DNA of 64,000 nucleotides. Origin: VXRN01 sp963664365 (GTDB lineage Bacteria > Chloroflexota > Dehalococcoidia > Lucifugimonadales > UBA1123). The position numbers were made by a program, and so were the translations under genes. This document shows, piece after piece, positions 15,413 to 23,084 of the stretch. Under the pieces are notes generated by a model. It saw only the letters and a program-made list of their open reading frames with translations, ran no database searches and was not told where the DNA came from. Each line of letters opens with the position of its first letter. Within the stretch, counting starts at the first letter, position 1. The stretch covers positions 1,674,001 to 1,738,000 of the forward strand of contig OY761144.1 of NCBI GenBank assembly GCA_963664365.1. The letters are read 5' to 3'.

Positions 15413-16564
15413 TTGAACGAGCTACTGGACTTCCTCCGGTCCACCGGATTCAGCGCGATAGGCCCAGGCGAGGGCCTGATGATCGCGCTGGGTTTGGTCT
15501 TCATCTACCTAGCGGTGGCGCGGGACATGGAGCCTTACGAGCTTCTGCCCATCGGCCTCGGTGTCATCATCGCCAACCTGCCCCTGACCGGTCTGCTGGT
15601 GTCGCCGCTCGAAGGGACGGGCTTCCAGGAGTCCGGGCTGTTCGGGTTGATCTTCCACTACGGGCTTTCGTTCTGGAACATCCTGCCGCCGATCATCTTC
15701 CTCGGACTCGGCGCGCTCACCGACTTCGGGCCGCTCATATCCAATCCGAAGACGCTGCTGCTGGGAGCGGCGGCGCAGGTCGGCATATTCGTCGCCTTCT
15801 GGGGCGCGCTGGCTACGGGAGTGTTCGAGCTTTCCGAGGCCGCGTCCATCGGCATAATCGGCGGAGCCGACGGCCCGACGACGATCTTCCTCACCGCGCG
15901 ACTCGCGCCTGAGATACTCGGCATAACCGCCGTCATCGCGTATTCGTACATGGCGGCGGTCGCCTTCATACAGCCGCCGCTGATGAAACTCCTGACCACG
16001 AAGAAGGAGCGCGCCATAGAGATGGCGCCGCCGAGAGAGGTGTCCCGACTCGAAAAGCTGCTGTTCCCGACGATCGCCATGATCGTCATCATCCTAATAG
16101 TTCCCAGGTCCGCGCCGCTGATCGCCATGTTCATGATCGGCAACCTGTTCAGAGAGAGCGGCGTCGTCCCTCGTCTAACGTCGGCGGCTTCCAACGAGGT
16201 CCTCAACGTCGCCACCATCTTCCTCATGCTAACCATCGGCACCCAGCTATCCGCCGAGCGGGTATTCCAATTGGACACTCTGCTGATTCTCGGACTCGGA
16301 CTCGTCGCCTTCGCGGCCGGAACGATGGGCGGCCTGCTGTTCGCCAAGATCATGAACCTATTCCTCAAGGAGAAGATAAACCCGCTGATAGGGTCGGCGG
16401 GCGTGTCGGCGGTCCCGATGGCCGCCCGAATCTCGCACCACGTCGGTCAGCAGTCGAACCCGCGCACCTTCCTCCTGCCCCACGCGATGGGGCCGAACGT
16501 CGCCGGCGTCATAGGCTCCGCCGTAATCGCGGGCGTGTTCATATCCCTGGTCAACCCGACGTGA
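15413..16564 (+). CDS. Na+-translocating decarboxylase beta subunit (OadB/GcdB/MmdB family)
   Basis: 383 residues from TTG 15413 (GGAAGG upstream). About ten membrane segments, with the diagnostic features of the sodium channel subunit: the conserved re-entrant motif SIGIIGGADGPTTIF with its Na+-site aspartate, NPKTLLLGAAAQ, and a late GPNVAGVIGSAVIAG loop preceded by VSAVPMAARISHHVG. The protein couples decarboxylation of a biotin-bound carboxylate to Na+ export. Oxaloacetate, methylmalonyl-CoA and glutaconyl-CoA enzymes share this subunit, so the substrate cannot be assigned without the alpha subunit, which is not in the window. Confidence 0.9.
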   Translation: MNELLDFLRSTGFSAIGPGEGLMIALGLVFIYLAVARDMEPYELLPIGLGVIIANLPLTGLLVSPLEGTGFQESGLFGLIFHYGLSFWNILPPIIFLGLGALTDFGPLISNPKTLLLGAAAQVGIFVAFWGALATGVFELSEAASIGIIGGADGPTTIFLTARLAPEILGITAVIAYSYMAAVAFIQPPLMKLLTTKKERAIEMAPPREVSRLEKLLFPTIAMIVIILIVPRSAPLIAMFMIGNLFRESGVVPRLTSAASNEVLNVATIFLMLTIGTQLSAERVFQLDTLLILGLGLVAFAAGTMGGLLFAKIMNLFLKEKINPLIGSAGVSAVPMAARISHHVGQQSNPRTFLLPHAMGPNVAGVIGSAVIAGVFISLVNPT

Positions 16565-16619
16565 GCCAGTGACGCTTCAACTTGGTTTTGATGATCCACT
16601 CGTAGCATTCCAACTAGAT

Positions 16620-16656
16620 CCCCTCTCCCTCAAGGGAGAGGGTTAGGGTGAGGGTG
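16620..16656. repeat. CCCTCTCCC-type dispersed repeat
   Basis: A palindromic head (CCCTCTCCCT-CAAGGGAGAGGG) with the tail TTAGGGTGAGGGTG. Other copies are at 17578-17614, 19403-19440, 62113-62151 and one split by the IS remnant (12613-12628 with 13476-13502). This copy lies between the beta-subunit gene and the biotin carrier gene, and its GTG-containing tail creates a false upstream start for the carrier. Confidence 0.85.
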
Positions 16657-16683
16657 AACAATCGGATCGCCTGTCAGAATCAG

Positions 16684-17178
16684 ATGGAACCATTGCCAGA
16701 CATGACCGAGACAGTCCGCGTAAAGGTCGAAGGCAAGTGGTACACCGTCGAGGTGTACGACCTCACCCAGCGTCCGGTCAGGGCGCTGGTGGACGGTCAC
16801 GTAATAGACGTGGAGGTTGGGGACGCGGTCGGGACATCCAACGACCGTGAGACCCGGACTCAGCCGCCCACGACTCGGAGCAAGCCCGCCCCGGCCCGTG
16901 AAGTCCCTGCGCCGACGGTGGTCGATAGACCCGAGGGCGCCGTGGTGGAGAGTCCGCCCGACCCGAACAAAGTCTTCTCTGCGCCGATGCCCGGAACGAT
17001 ACTGTCGATTCAGGTCAAGCCGGGCGACCAGGTGGTGACAGGCGACGTGGTCTGCGTTCTCGAAGCGATGAAGATGCAGCAGCAGCTACGCGCCGACTGG
17101 TCCGGCGTCGTCAAGTCCGTACTGGTCAGCGTCGGCCAGCAGGTCATGGACGGCGCCCCCATAGTGGAGATCGAGTAG
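16684..17178 (+). CDS. Biotin carboxyl carrier subunit of the decarboxylase
   Basis: 164 residues from ATG 16684; ATG 16702 is equally possible, since neither has a good ribosome-binding site. The N-terminal domain (VRVKVEGKWYTVEVYDL) is of the kind found in acyl-CoA/pyruvate carboxylase carriers. A Pro/Ala linker rich in PAPAREVPAPT follows, then a C-terminal biotinyl domain with APMPGTILSIQVKPGD, the biotinylated lysine in EAMKMQ, and GDVVCVLEAMK. Location after the beta subunit indicates the gamma subunit (GcdC-like) role in a Na+-pumping decarboxylase. A repeat was inserted in front of it, which may weaken coupling to the upstream genes. Confidence 0.85.
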   Translation: MEPLPDMTETVRVKVEGKWYTVEVYDLTQRPVRALVDGHVIDVEVGDAVGTSNDRETRTQPPTTRSKPAPAREVPAPTVVDRPEGAVVESPPDPNKVFSAPMPGTILSIQVKPGDQVVTGDVVCVLEAMKMQQQLRADWSGVVKSVLVSVGQQVMDGAPIVEIE

Positions 17179-17511
17179 CTACCTAACGGACAGAGCCGCC
17201 CTCAGCCGCGCCGCCTCACTCCGTAGCGCGGCGTTCTCCGTCTCCAACTCTCCGATGCGCTCCAACAGCCCGATGATGACCTCGACGCCCGCCAGGTTCA
17301 CGCCCAGGTCGTCAGTCAGGGTGCGGATCTTGCGAACCCGCTCCACGTCGTTGCGCGAGAACACTCGTTGGTTCCCGCGTGTCCTGGCCGGTTCTATCAG
17401 GCCAAGCCGCTCGTAGTATCGCAGCGTCTGCGTCCGCACGCCCAGCATCCGGGCCGCGACGCTGATCACGAATACCGGCTCGTTCGGGTCGAATATCTCG
17501 TTCATAACCAT
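17179..17511 (-). CDS. hspR: Heat-shock repressor of the MerR family
   Basis: 110 residues from ATG 17511, with GGGGAGGG nine bases upstream. The N-terminal winged helix has VFVISVAARMLGVRTQTLRYY with ERLGLIEPARTRGNQRVFS; the later LTDDLGVNLAGVEVI is characteristic of HspR rather than other MerR proteins. The C terminus is a coiled coil (ERIGELETENAALRSEAARL). HspR represses dnaK/dnaJ-type operons by binding inverted HAIR sites; none was found in the dnaJ/hsp20 intergenic region by eye. The sequence just upstream of hspR still contains a copy of the dnaJ 3' end, so the two were once directly adjacent. Confidence 0.88.
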   Translation of the reverse strand: MVMNEIFDPNEPVFVISVAARMLGVRTQTLRYYERLGLIEPARTRGNQRVFSRNDVERVRKIRTLTDDLGVNLAGVEVIIGLLERIGELETENAALRSEAARLRAALSVR

Positions 17512-17528
17512 GACCTCAGCCCTCCCCG

Positions 17529-17670
17529 GACCGCAGCTTCTTGAACTCGGACACCCCCGCACACGATCGCGAAAGTTCCCCTCTCCCTTGAGGGAGAGGG
17601 CTAGGGTGAGGGTGACACCTCCGCTTACTAATCTGGGACAGCATCTGACCGCAGCTTCTTGAACTTCGAC
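17529..17670. repeat. Inserted repeat element flanked by 19-bp direct repeats of the dnaJ 3' end
   Basis: The sequence GACCGCAGCTTCTTGAACT occurs at 17530-17548 and again at 17647-17665. Between the copies lie the CCCTCTCCC repeat (17578-17614) and an IS1182-like end (17623-17642). The left copy, read on the minus strand, encodes EFKKLRSGEG and a TGA four bases before hspR. The right copy is the present dnaJ end. This is the footprint expected of an insertion that duplicated its target. Confidence 0.75.
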
Positions 17671-18515
17671 AGTAGCTCCCTCTCCTCGTCGGTGAGATGA
17701 CCGGGCATCACCGGCCGGACCGTCACGTACAAGTCCCCCCGCGTGTCCGGCGACCCCAGCCTCGGCATACCCTGGCCCCTGAGCCGGATATTCTGCCCGT
17801 TCTGCGTGTTCTCCGGGATCGTTACCCGGATCCGCCGACCGTCTATGGTCTGCGCCTCAACCTCGCCGCCCAAAATCGCGTCCTCGAACGGCAGGTTCGC
17901 GTCCGTATAGACATCCATGCCGTCCCGCCTGAAACGAGGGTCCGGCGTAACCGTCACCCTGAAGAGCAGCTCCGTGCCGCGCTCCGGGACTACTCGAACC
18001 GTGCTGCCGTTATCGACCCCGGGAGGGATGTCAACCTCGAAACGCCGCGACCTGCCCTGCATGGACAGATTCGCGTTGACCGTGGTTCCCGAGTAGGCTT
18101 CAGCCAACGACACCGTGACCGCCGCCTCTGTGCGAACCGTCCCGGCATACGTGGAGCGGCCAAATCCGCCCAAGTCGCCGAAGATGTCCTCCAGTCCGCC
18201 GAATATATCGCCCTCGTAGGCCGTCCGACTCCGGCCCGACCCCCCGAATCCGAACGGAGACCTCGACGCCCGACGCTGAGCCTCGATCTGGTCCGCCTGC
18301 TTCCACTGGTCCCCGTATGTGTCGTACTTCCTCCGGCTGTCCGGATCGGACAAAACCTCGTATGCTTCGTTGATCTCCTTGAACTTGGTCTCGGCCTGCC
18401 GGTTGCCCGGGTTCAAGTCGGGGTGATAGCTCCGCGCCTTCTTTCTGAAGGCTTGGCGGATCTCTTTCGAGTCGGCGTCCTTCTCGACGCCTAGGATGGA
18501 ATAGTAGCTGGCCAT
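17628..18515 (-). CDS. DnaJ-class co-chaperone without zinc finger (CbpA-like)
   Basis: 295 residues. The J domain (1-68) has the HPD motif at 31-33; a Gly/Phe-rich linker (87-125, FGFGGSG and GGLEDIFGDLGGFG) leads directly to the two beta-sandwich client-binding domains (TVSLAEAYSGTT, FEVDIPPGVDNGS, GQGMPRLG). There are no CxxCxGxG repeats, so this is a type B co-chaperone that stimulates DnaK. The last five codons (AVPD and stop) lie in an inserted repeat; the ancestral end appears to have been KKLRSGEG. It is divergent from hsp20. Confidence 0.9.
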   Translation of the reverse strand: MASYYSILGVEKDADSKEIRQAFRKKARSYHPDLNPGNRQAETKFKEINEAYEVLSDPDSRRKYDTYGDQWKQADQIEAQRRASRSPFGFGGSGRSRTAYEGDIFGGLEDIFGDLGGFGRSTYAGTVRTEAAVTVSLAEAYSGTTVNANLSMQGRSRRFEVDIPPGVDNGSTVRVVPERGTELLFRVTVTPDPRFRRDGMDVYTDANLPFEDAILGGEVEAQTIDGRRIRVTIPENTQNGQNIRLRGQGMPRLGSPDTRGDLYVTVRPVMPGHLTDEERELLSKFKKLRSDAVPD

Positions 18516-18608
18516 GCGATACCGTAGCGCCCGATAACTTGCTGTACCAGAATTATAGCAGATGTGCCGTATCGCTCCACATAAGTTATAGCAATTGGTA
18601 TATGTTAT

Positions 18609-18637
18609 TTGACAACCACTCCAATCGCCGCTACACT
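18609..18637 (+). promoter_or_regulatory. Sigma-70-type promoter for hsp20
   Basis: TTGACA (18609-18614), a 17-base spacer and TACACT (18632-18637) in an AT-rich stretch, 67 bp before the hsp20 start codon. Both hexamers are close to consensus. The untranslated leader of about 60 bases could hold control elements, but no HAIR or CIRCE inverted repeat was recognised. Confidence 0.65.
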
Positions 18638-18703
18638 ATGTTCATAGATGTCGGGTCGAGCGGCCCGGCGAGACCAAAAATCACAGCACAGGAGGTGCAG
18701 ACA

Positions 18704-19138
18704 ATGGTACTTCAGAGATGGGACCCTTTCGCAGACATCAGGCGCATGGACCGCGTGTTCAACCGGCTCTTCGACGAGCGCGGACGGGCGGTGGGATACG
18801 ATGACCGACCGTGGAGCATCCCGGTCGACGTCACCCAGGAGGGCGACGACATCGTGATCCGCGCATCGACGCCCGGCCTCAAGCCGGAGGACATCAGCGT
18901 CACGCTCGAAGACGGCCTGCTCACCATCGAGGGTGAGGTCGCCTCGGACTCCGAGGTGAACGAGCCCAACTATCTCCTGCGAGAGCGCAGGGTAGGGCGA
19001 TTCCGCCGGGCGCTGCGTCTGCCCGACACGGCGGACGCCGACAAGGCCCAGCCGAGTTACGACAACGGCGTCCTGAAGATCGCCGTCCCCAAGCAGGAGG
19101 CCAGGAAGGCCAAGCGGCTGGAGGTCAAGACAGGCTAA
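18704..19138 (+). CDS. Hsp20 / small heat shock protein
   Basis: 144 residues from ATG 18704, with a strong AGGAGGTG site; the open frame runs upstream through the promoter and is not coding there. The N terminus WDPFADIRRMDRVFNRLF is typical of bacterial class A sHsps. The alpha-crystallin domain follows (PVDVTQEGDDIVIRASTPG, TLEDGLLTIEGE, FRRALRLP, and the A-x-x-x-NGVL motif as YDNGVLKIAVPK). The oligomer-forming I-x-I motif at the extreme C terminus is not obvious. It binds unfolding proteins and hands them to DnaK/DnaJ, matching the divergent dnaJ gene. Confidence 0.92.
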   Translation: MVLQRWDPFADIRRMDRVFNRLFDERGRAVGYDDRPWSIPVDVTQEGDDIVIRASTPGLKPEDISVTLEDGLLTIEGEVASDSEVNEPNYLLRERRVGRFRRALRLPDTADADKAQPSYDNGVLKIAVPKQEARKAKRLEVKTG

Positions 19139-19531
19139 CCGCGTTGCGGGGTTCGCCAAAAGCGGGGGCGGGTTTCAGGCCCGCCCTTGCTCATTATCTG
19201 TACCCCGCATCTAGGGCAATCGCATTTAGACTTGGAAGGCGCATCGTCCATCGTCACTCCGGCGGAGGCCGGAGTCCAGAGGGGAAGTTGGGAGGCTTTG
19301 CCAAAGCTGGCATTGAGTGAAATGCGGTTGCCCTGACCCCGCATCCGCATCCCATCCCATCGCATCGCCCTCTATTGCTATAATGTGAGACAATTGCAAA
19401 AGCCCCCTCTCCCTTGAGGGAGAGGGTTGGGGTGAGGGTGATTAAGTTCGATACCTCCCACTGCCATGTAATAGGTAGCAGGCAGCAAGACCTTTGCAAT
19501 CCTCTCATAATACCCGTCGGAGGACGGCGCA
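19139..19531. other. 393-bp intergenic region with terminator, REP and CCCTCTCCC repeat
   Basis: No gene is seen. The region holds, in order: a GC hairpin 27 bp after hsp20; a ~120-bp element with inverted ends GGGCAATCGCATTT (19214-19227) and AAATGCGGTTGCCC (19320-19333) enclosing a REP variant (19251-19281); a TATAAT hexamer (19379-19384) without a good -35 box; and the CCCTCTCCC repeat (19403-19440). A cobalamin riboswitch before the adenosyltransferase gene was sought and not found. Confidence 0.6.
19166..19186 (+). terminator. Possible terminator of hsp20
   Basis: GGGCGGG, a 7-base loop and CCCGCCC make a perfect 7-bp stem 27 bp after the stop codon. The following TTGCTCATTAT is only moderately T-rich. 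Confidence 0.5.
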
Positions 19532-20104
19532 TTGAACATCTACACAAGGTCCGGAGACGGCGGAGAGACCGGCCTGCTCTTCGGCGGAAGAGTGCCCAAG
19601 ACCGACGTGCGTACCGAGACCTACGGCGCCGCCGATCACGCCGTCTCCGCCATCGGACTTGCCAGAGCCATGACGACCGAGAGCAGGGTGAGAGAAATCC
19701 TCCTGGACGTACAGCGCGAGATGTTCATGATAGGCGCTGAACTTGCCACCGACCTGTCCAACCGCGATCACCTCGTGAAGACCTTCCGCACCATCACGGC
19801 AGATCACGTCTCCCGACTCGAAAGCCTCATAGACGACCTCGCCCAAGACGTTCGACTCCCGCCCAACTTCATAATTCCCGGCGCGTCTCCCGGCTCAGCC
19901 GCGCTCGACGTCGCCCGGACCCAGGTGCGAGAGGCCGAGCGTCGGATTGTCGAAATGCGGCGCGAGGGCCTGCTGCCCAACTCCCACGTCATGGCGTATG
20001 TCAACAGGCTGTCCGACCTTCTCTTCATGCTCGCCAGGTACGAAGACCGCCATCTCCCGTTCGAGATAGTCACGGGCCAAAAGCCGGAGTCGGCAGACCG
20101 ATGA
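19532..20104 (+). CDS. Cob(I)alamin adenosyltransferase, PduO type
   Basis: 190 residues from TTG 19532 with GGAGGA upstream. Forms adenosylcobalamin from cob(I)alamin and ATP. The N terminus has the ATP loop IYTRSGDGGETGL; later come DVQREMFMIGAELAT, the IPGASPGSAALDVARTQVR helix with VREAERR, and MAYVNRLSDLLFMLAR, all family signatures of PduO/MMAB. Product and adenosylcobalamin enzymes (such as methylmalonyl-CoA mutase) would fit a propionyl-type metabolism with the Na+ decarboxylase nearby. Its stop codon overlaps the hisH start (ATGA). Confidence 0.92.
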   Translation: MNIYTRSGDGGETGLLFGGRVPKTDVRTETYGAADHAVSAIGLARAMTTESRVREILLDVQREMFMIGAELATDLSNRDHLVKTFRTITADHVSRLESLIDDLAQDVRLPPNFIIPGASPGSAALDVARTQVREAERRIVEMRREGLLPNSHVMAYVNRLSDLLFMLARYEDRHLPFEIVTGQKPESADR

Positions 20105-20724
20105 CACAAGCCCCGACAGTCATGATCGTCGATTACGACGCGGGCAACCTGCGCAGCGTCCGGAGGGCGCTCGAAAGATTCGGCGCCCGCGTCGAGATAA
20201 CCTCGTCCCCCGACCGCATCCCGTCCGCCGACGGCCTCGTCGTCCCCGGACAGGGCGCTTGCGATTCGTCCATGCGGCATCTGCGGGAACGCGGACTGAT
20301 CGACCCGCTTCGTGACTACATTTCGAGCGGCAGGCCCTTTCTCGGCGTCTGCCTGGGACTCCAACTCCTGCTCGACTCCTCGGACGAAGGCGACGAGCCG
20401 TGCCTCGGCGTCATACGCGGGACGTGCAGGCGGCTTCCCGAGGGACGTAAGATTCCCCACATGGGCTGGAACCAGGTAAGCTGGAAGGGCGAGCACCCTG
20501 TCTTCGAGGACGTGGCCGACGACTCGCACTTCTACTTCGTCCACAGCTACTACGCCGACCCCGAAGACCGCTCGCTGGTCGTCGGAACCACCGACTACGG
20601 CGTCGAGTTCTGCAGCGCGGCGGCCTGGGACTCCGTCGTCGCCGTCCAGTTCCACCCCGAAAAGAGCGGACGTGTCGGACTCAAGATATATGAAAACTTC
20701 GTGCGGTACGTCCGCTGTTCGTAG
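20101..20724 (+). CDS. hisH: Imidazole glycerol phosphate synthase, glutaminase subunit
   Basis: 207 residues. Supplies ammonia from glutamine to HisF in the fifth step of histidine synthesis. The class I amidotransferase nucleophile is in FLGVCLGLQLLLD, and the His-Glu pair is in VQFHPEKSG; GWNQV and FVHSYY are also conserved. The ATG overlaps the adenosyltransferase stop by four bases, implying translational coupling. HisF lies two genes downstream. Confidence 0.95.
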   Translation: MTQAPTVMIVDYDAGNLRSVRRALERFGARVEITSSPDRIPSADGLVVPGQGACDSSMRHLRERGLIDPLRDYISSGRPFLGVCLGLQLLLDSSDEGDEPCLGVIRGTCRRLPEGRKIPHMGWNQVSWKGEHPVFEDVADDSHFYFVHSYYADPEDRSLVVGTTDYGVEFCSAAAWDSVVAVQFHPEKSGRVGLKIYENFVRYVRCS

Positions 20725-20738
20725 GACCGGAGGCTGAG

Positions 20739-21473
20739 TTGGAAGTAATCCCAGCCATAGACCTGATTGACGGGCGATGCGTCCGGCTGGTGCAGGGAGA
20801 CTACTCCAAGCAGACCGTTTACTCCGACGATCCGGTCGAGGTTGCGCTGCGCTGGGAGAGCCTCGGCGCGTCCCGAATACACGTCGTTGACCTCGATGGC
20901 GCGAGACTCGGAGCGCCCGCCAACCTGGATGTCGTAGGCCGCATCGCTTCTACCGTCTCCGTCCCGATTCAGATGGGCGGCGGCGTGCGGAGCATCGACG
21001 CGGCAAGGGCGGTCATCGAGTCCGGCGTCCGGCGCGTGATGCTGGGCACCGTCGCCGTCCGTGAGCCCGAAGTCGTTGTATCCGCCCGCTCAGAGTTCGG
21101 AGAAGATGCGGTCGTCGTCGCCGTGGACTCGCGCGACGGCTGCGTCTCGGTCTCTGGATGGACGTCCGAGAGCCGCATACGAGCGACCGACCTCCTCCGC
21201 CGAATGTCGCACGCGGGCGTCAAGACCTTCCTGTGTACCGACATAGCCAAAGACGGCACGCTCGACGGTCCTGACTACCGGCTTATGAGAGACCTTGCCG
21301 AGGTAGCGGGCAGGGGAGTGATAGCCGCCGGCGGCGTCGCGTCCGTCGAGCACGTTCGACGGCTTGCTAAGACCGGCGTCGGCGGAGTCGTCATAGGTAA
21401 GGCGCTCTACACCGGCGACATAGACCTCGCAGAAGCCCTTCAGACGGCTGCCGAAATGGACAACAGATGCTGA
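20739..21473 (+). CDS. hisA: ProFAR isomerase
   Basis: Phosphoribosylformimino-5-aminoimidazole carboxamide ribotide isomerase, 244 residues, TIM barrel. TTG 20739 follows GGAGG. The first strand carries the catalytic Asp (VIPAIDLIDGRCVRLVQGD), the second half the other Asp near FLCTDIAKDGTLDGPD, and phosphate-binding glycines are in QMGGGVRS and VIAAGGVAS. It overlaps hisF by seven bases. Confidence 0.94.
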   Translation: MEVIPAIDLIDGRCVRLVQGDYSKQTVYSDDPVEVALRWESLGASRIHVVDLDGARLGAPANLDVVGRIASTVSVPIQMGGGVRSIDAARAVIESGVRRVMLGTVAVREPEVVVSARSEFGEDAVVVAVDSRDGCVSVSGWTSESRIRATDLLRRMSHAGVKTFLCTDIAKDGTLDGPDYRLMRDLAEVAGRGVIAAGGVASVEHVRRLAKTGVGGVVIGKALYTGDIDLAEALQTAAEMDNRC

Positions 21474-22282
21474 CCAAGAGAATCATACCCTGCCTCGACG
21501 TGGACGCAGGCCGCGTCGTCAAAGGCGTCAGCTTTATCGAGATAAGAGACGCCGGAGACCCCGTCCAGCTATCCTCCTACTACGACGCCGAAGGCGCGGA
21601 CGAGCTTGTCCTGCTCGACATCACCGCCAGTTCCGACTCCAGGGACATCATGGTCAACATAGTCAGAGAGGTGGCGGACACCCTGTTCATTCCATTTACC
21701 GTCGGCGGCGGAATGCGGAGCGTCGCCGACGTGCGCCGGATGCTCGAAGCGGGCGCGGATAAGATCTCCCTGAACACGGCGGCGGTACAGAACCCGGAGC
21801 TAGTCCGAGAGGCGTCGGACCACTTCGGAGCGCAATGCATCGTCGTCGCCATCGACGCCACCGCCGTCAGGCCGTCCGACCGCGCGGTCCGCTCTGAAGA
21901 CCCATCCCTTTCCCTGGACGACGGGTCGCGTTGGGAGGTCTATACCCACGGAGGCCGTAACCCAACCGGAATCGACGCGCTCAAGTGGGCCGAACGGGCA
22001 GCCGAGCTTGGCGCGGGCGAGCTTCTCGTCACCAGCATGGACACCGACGGCCACCAGACCGGCTACGACCTCGAAATGATTCGGCAGATCTCGGAAGCGG
22101 TCACGATTCCCGTGATAGCCAGCGGCGGCGCCGGTACGCCCGGCCACTTCCTGGAGGCGTTGGAGTACGGCAAAGCCGACGCCGTCCTCGCCGCCAGCGT
22201 GTTCCATTTCGGTACCTACCGCGTGCAGGACATCAAAGATTTCTTGCATAATAACAACGTGCCAATGCGGCCCGTCGAATGA
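21467..22282 (+). CDS. hisF: Imidazole glycerol phosphate synthase, cyclase subunit
   Basis: 271 residues, TIM barrel closely related to HisA. It makes imidazole glycerol phosphate and AICAR with HisH. Visible are IIPCLDVDAGRVVKGVSF with the catalytic Asp, TVGGGMRSVADVRRML, DKISLNTAAV, LVTSMDTDGHQTGYD with the second Asp, and VIASGGAGTPGHF. The segment 138-152 (DRAVRSEDPSLSLDDG) is a short family-variable insertion. Confidence 0.95.
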   Translation: MLTKRIIPCLDVDAGRVVKGVSFIEIRDAGDPVQLSSYYDAEGADELVLLDITASSDSRDIMVNIVREVADTLFIPFTVGGGMRSVADVRRMLEAGADKISLNTAAVQNPELVREASDHFGAQCIVVAIDATAVRPSDRAVRSEDPSLSLDDGSRWEVYTHGGRNPTGIDALKWAERAAELGAGELLVTSMDTDGHQTGYDLEMIRQISEAVTIPVIASGGAGTPGHFLEALEYGKADAVLAASVFHFGTYRVQDIKDFLHNNNVPMRPVE

Positions 22283-22324
22283 AATAGGGCCTTTCGATTA
22301 TCATGCCACTTGAGACGTTTCCCA

Positions 22325-22390
22325 GCCATGTCATTCTGAGCCGTTTCCCCACCATGTCATTCTGAGCCGTAGGCGAAGAATCTAAAATCC
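22325..22390. repeat. Dispersed GTCATTCTGAGC...GAAGAATCT repeat
   Basis: Two partial copies (CATGTCATTCTGAGCCG at 22328-22344 and 22352-22368) lie in the gap between hisF and hisIE; the second continues with GAAGAATCTAAAATC. A related unit lies at 23187-23245. This sequence type is common across unrelated bacteria. Confidence 0.7.
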
Positions 22391-22463
22391 TCGACTAGGC
22401 TCAGTATGTCAGAATAAGACAATTGAAAGACCCTGATATGTGATAGTGAAACAGAGGAGAACC

Positions 22464-23084
22464 ATGCCAACCGTACTGCTCGACGACAAGGGACTGGCCC
22501 CGGCGATATGCCAGCACGAGGAGACCGGCGAGGTGATAATGCTCGGCTACGTCAGCCCGGGCGCGATAAAGCGTACTCTGGAAGGCGGCGAGGTCTGGTT
22601 CTACAGCCGAAGCCGCTCAGACCTGTGGCACAAGGGCGAAGTCTCCGGCAACTACATGAGGATCAGGTCGGCGTCGGTGGACTGCGACGGCGACGTTATC
22701 CTATTCAAAGTGATTCCCGATGGCCCGATCTGTCACACCGGCAGCCCCACCTGTTTCTTCACCCCGTTCGACGAGATGCCCCAGTTCGAGTCGCCGGACA
22801 AAGGCCCCGGGATCCTCGAAGAGCTGTTCTCCGTAATCCAGGACCGCAAAGAGGAGATGCCCGACGGCAGCTACACCACAAGGCTGTTCAGCGAAGGCCC
22901 CGACCGGATCGCCCAGAAGGTCATAGAAGAGGCCGGAGAGGTTGCCATAGCGGGCGTGAAGGCAGACCGCGGCGCCGTAGCCTCCGAAATGGCCGACCTT
23001 CTATACCACTCCCTCGCGCTCATGTCCGCCGTAGGCGTCAGCCCTGAAGAAGTCTGGTCCACGCTGAGGCAGCGCCGCGCCTAA
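22464..23084 (+). CDS. hisIE: Bifunctional PRA-CH cyclohydrolase / PRA-PH pyrophosphatase
   Basis: 206 residues from ATG 22464 (GAGGAG upstream). It carries out the second and third steps of histidine synthesis. The HisI half has GEVWFYSRSRSDLWHKGE, YMRIRSASVDCDGD and HTGSPTCFF with its metal-binding residues. The HisE half has DGSYTTRLFSEGPDRIAQKV and EEAGEVAIA followed by EMADLLYHSLALM. A 180-bp gap with a dispersed repeat separates it from hisF. Other his genes are not in the window. Confidence 0.94.
   Translation: MPTVLLDDKGLAPAICQHEETGEVIMLGYVSPGAIKRTLEGGEVWFYSRSRSDLWHKGEVSGNYMRIRSASVDCDGDVILFKVIPDGPICHTGSPTCFFTPFDEMPQFESPDKGPGILEELFSVIQDRKEEMPDGSYTTRLFSEGPDRIAQKVIEEAGEVAIAGVKADRGAVASEMADLLYHSLALMSAVGVSPEEVWSTLRQRRA

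Noticed and set aside
18516..18703. HAIR or CIRCE operator between dnaJ and hsp20
   Set aside because: No CTTGAGT-N7-ACTCAAG or TTAGCACTC-type inverted repeat was found; the only CTTGAG in the area is the palindromic centre of a dispersed repeat (17587-17592).
19139..19531. Possible cobalamin riboswitch before the adenosyltransferase gene
   Set aside because: No B12-box or matching stem pattern; the region is explained by a hairpin, a MITE-like element and dispersed repeats.
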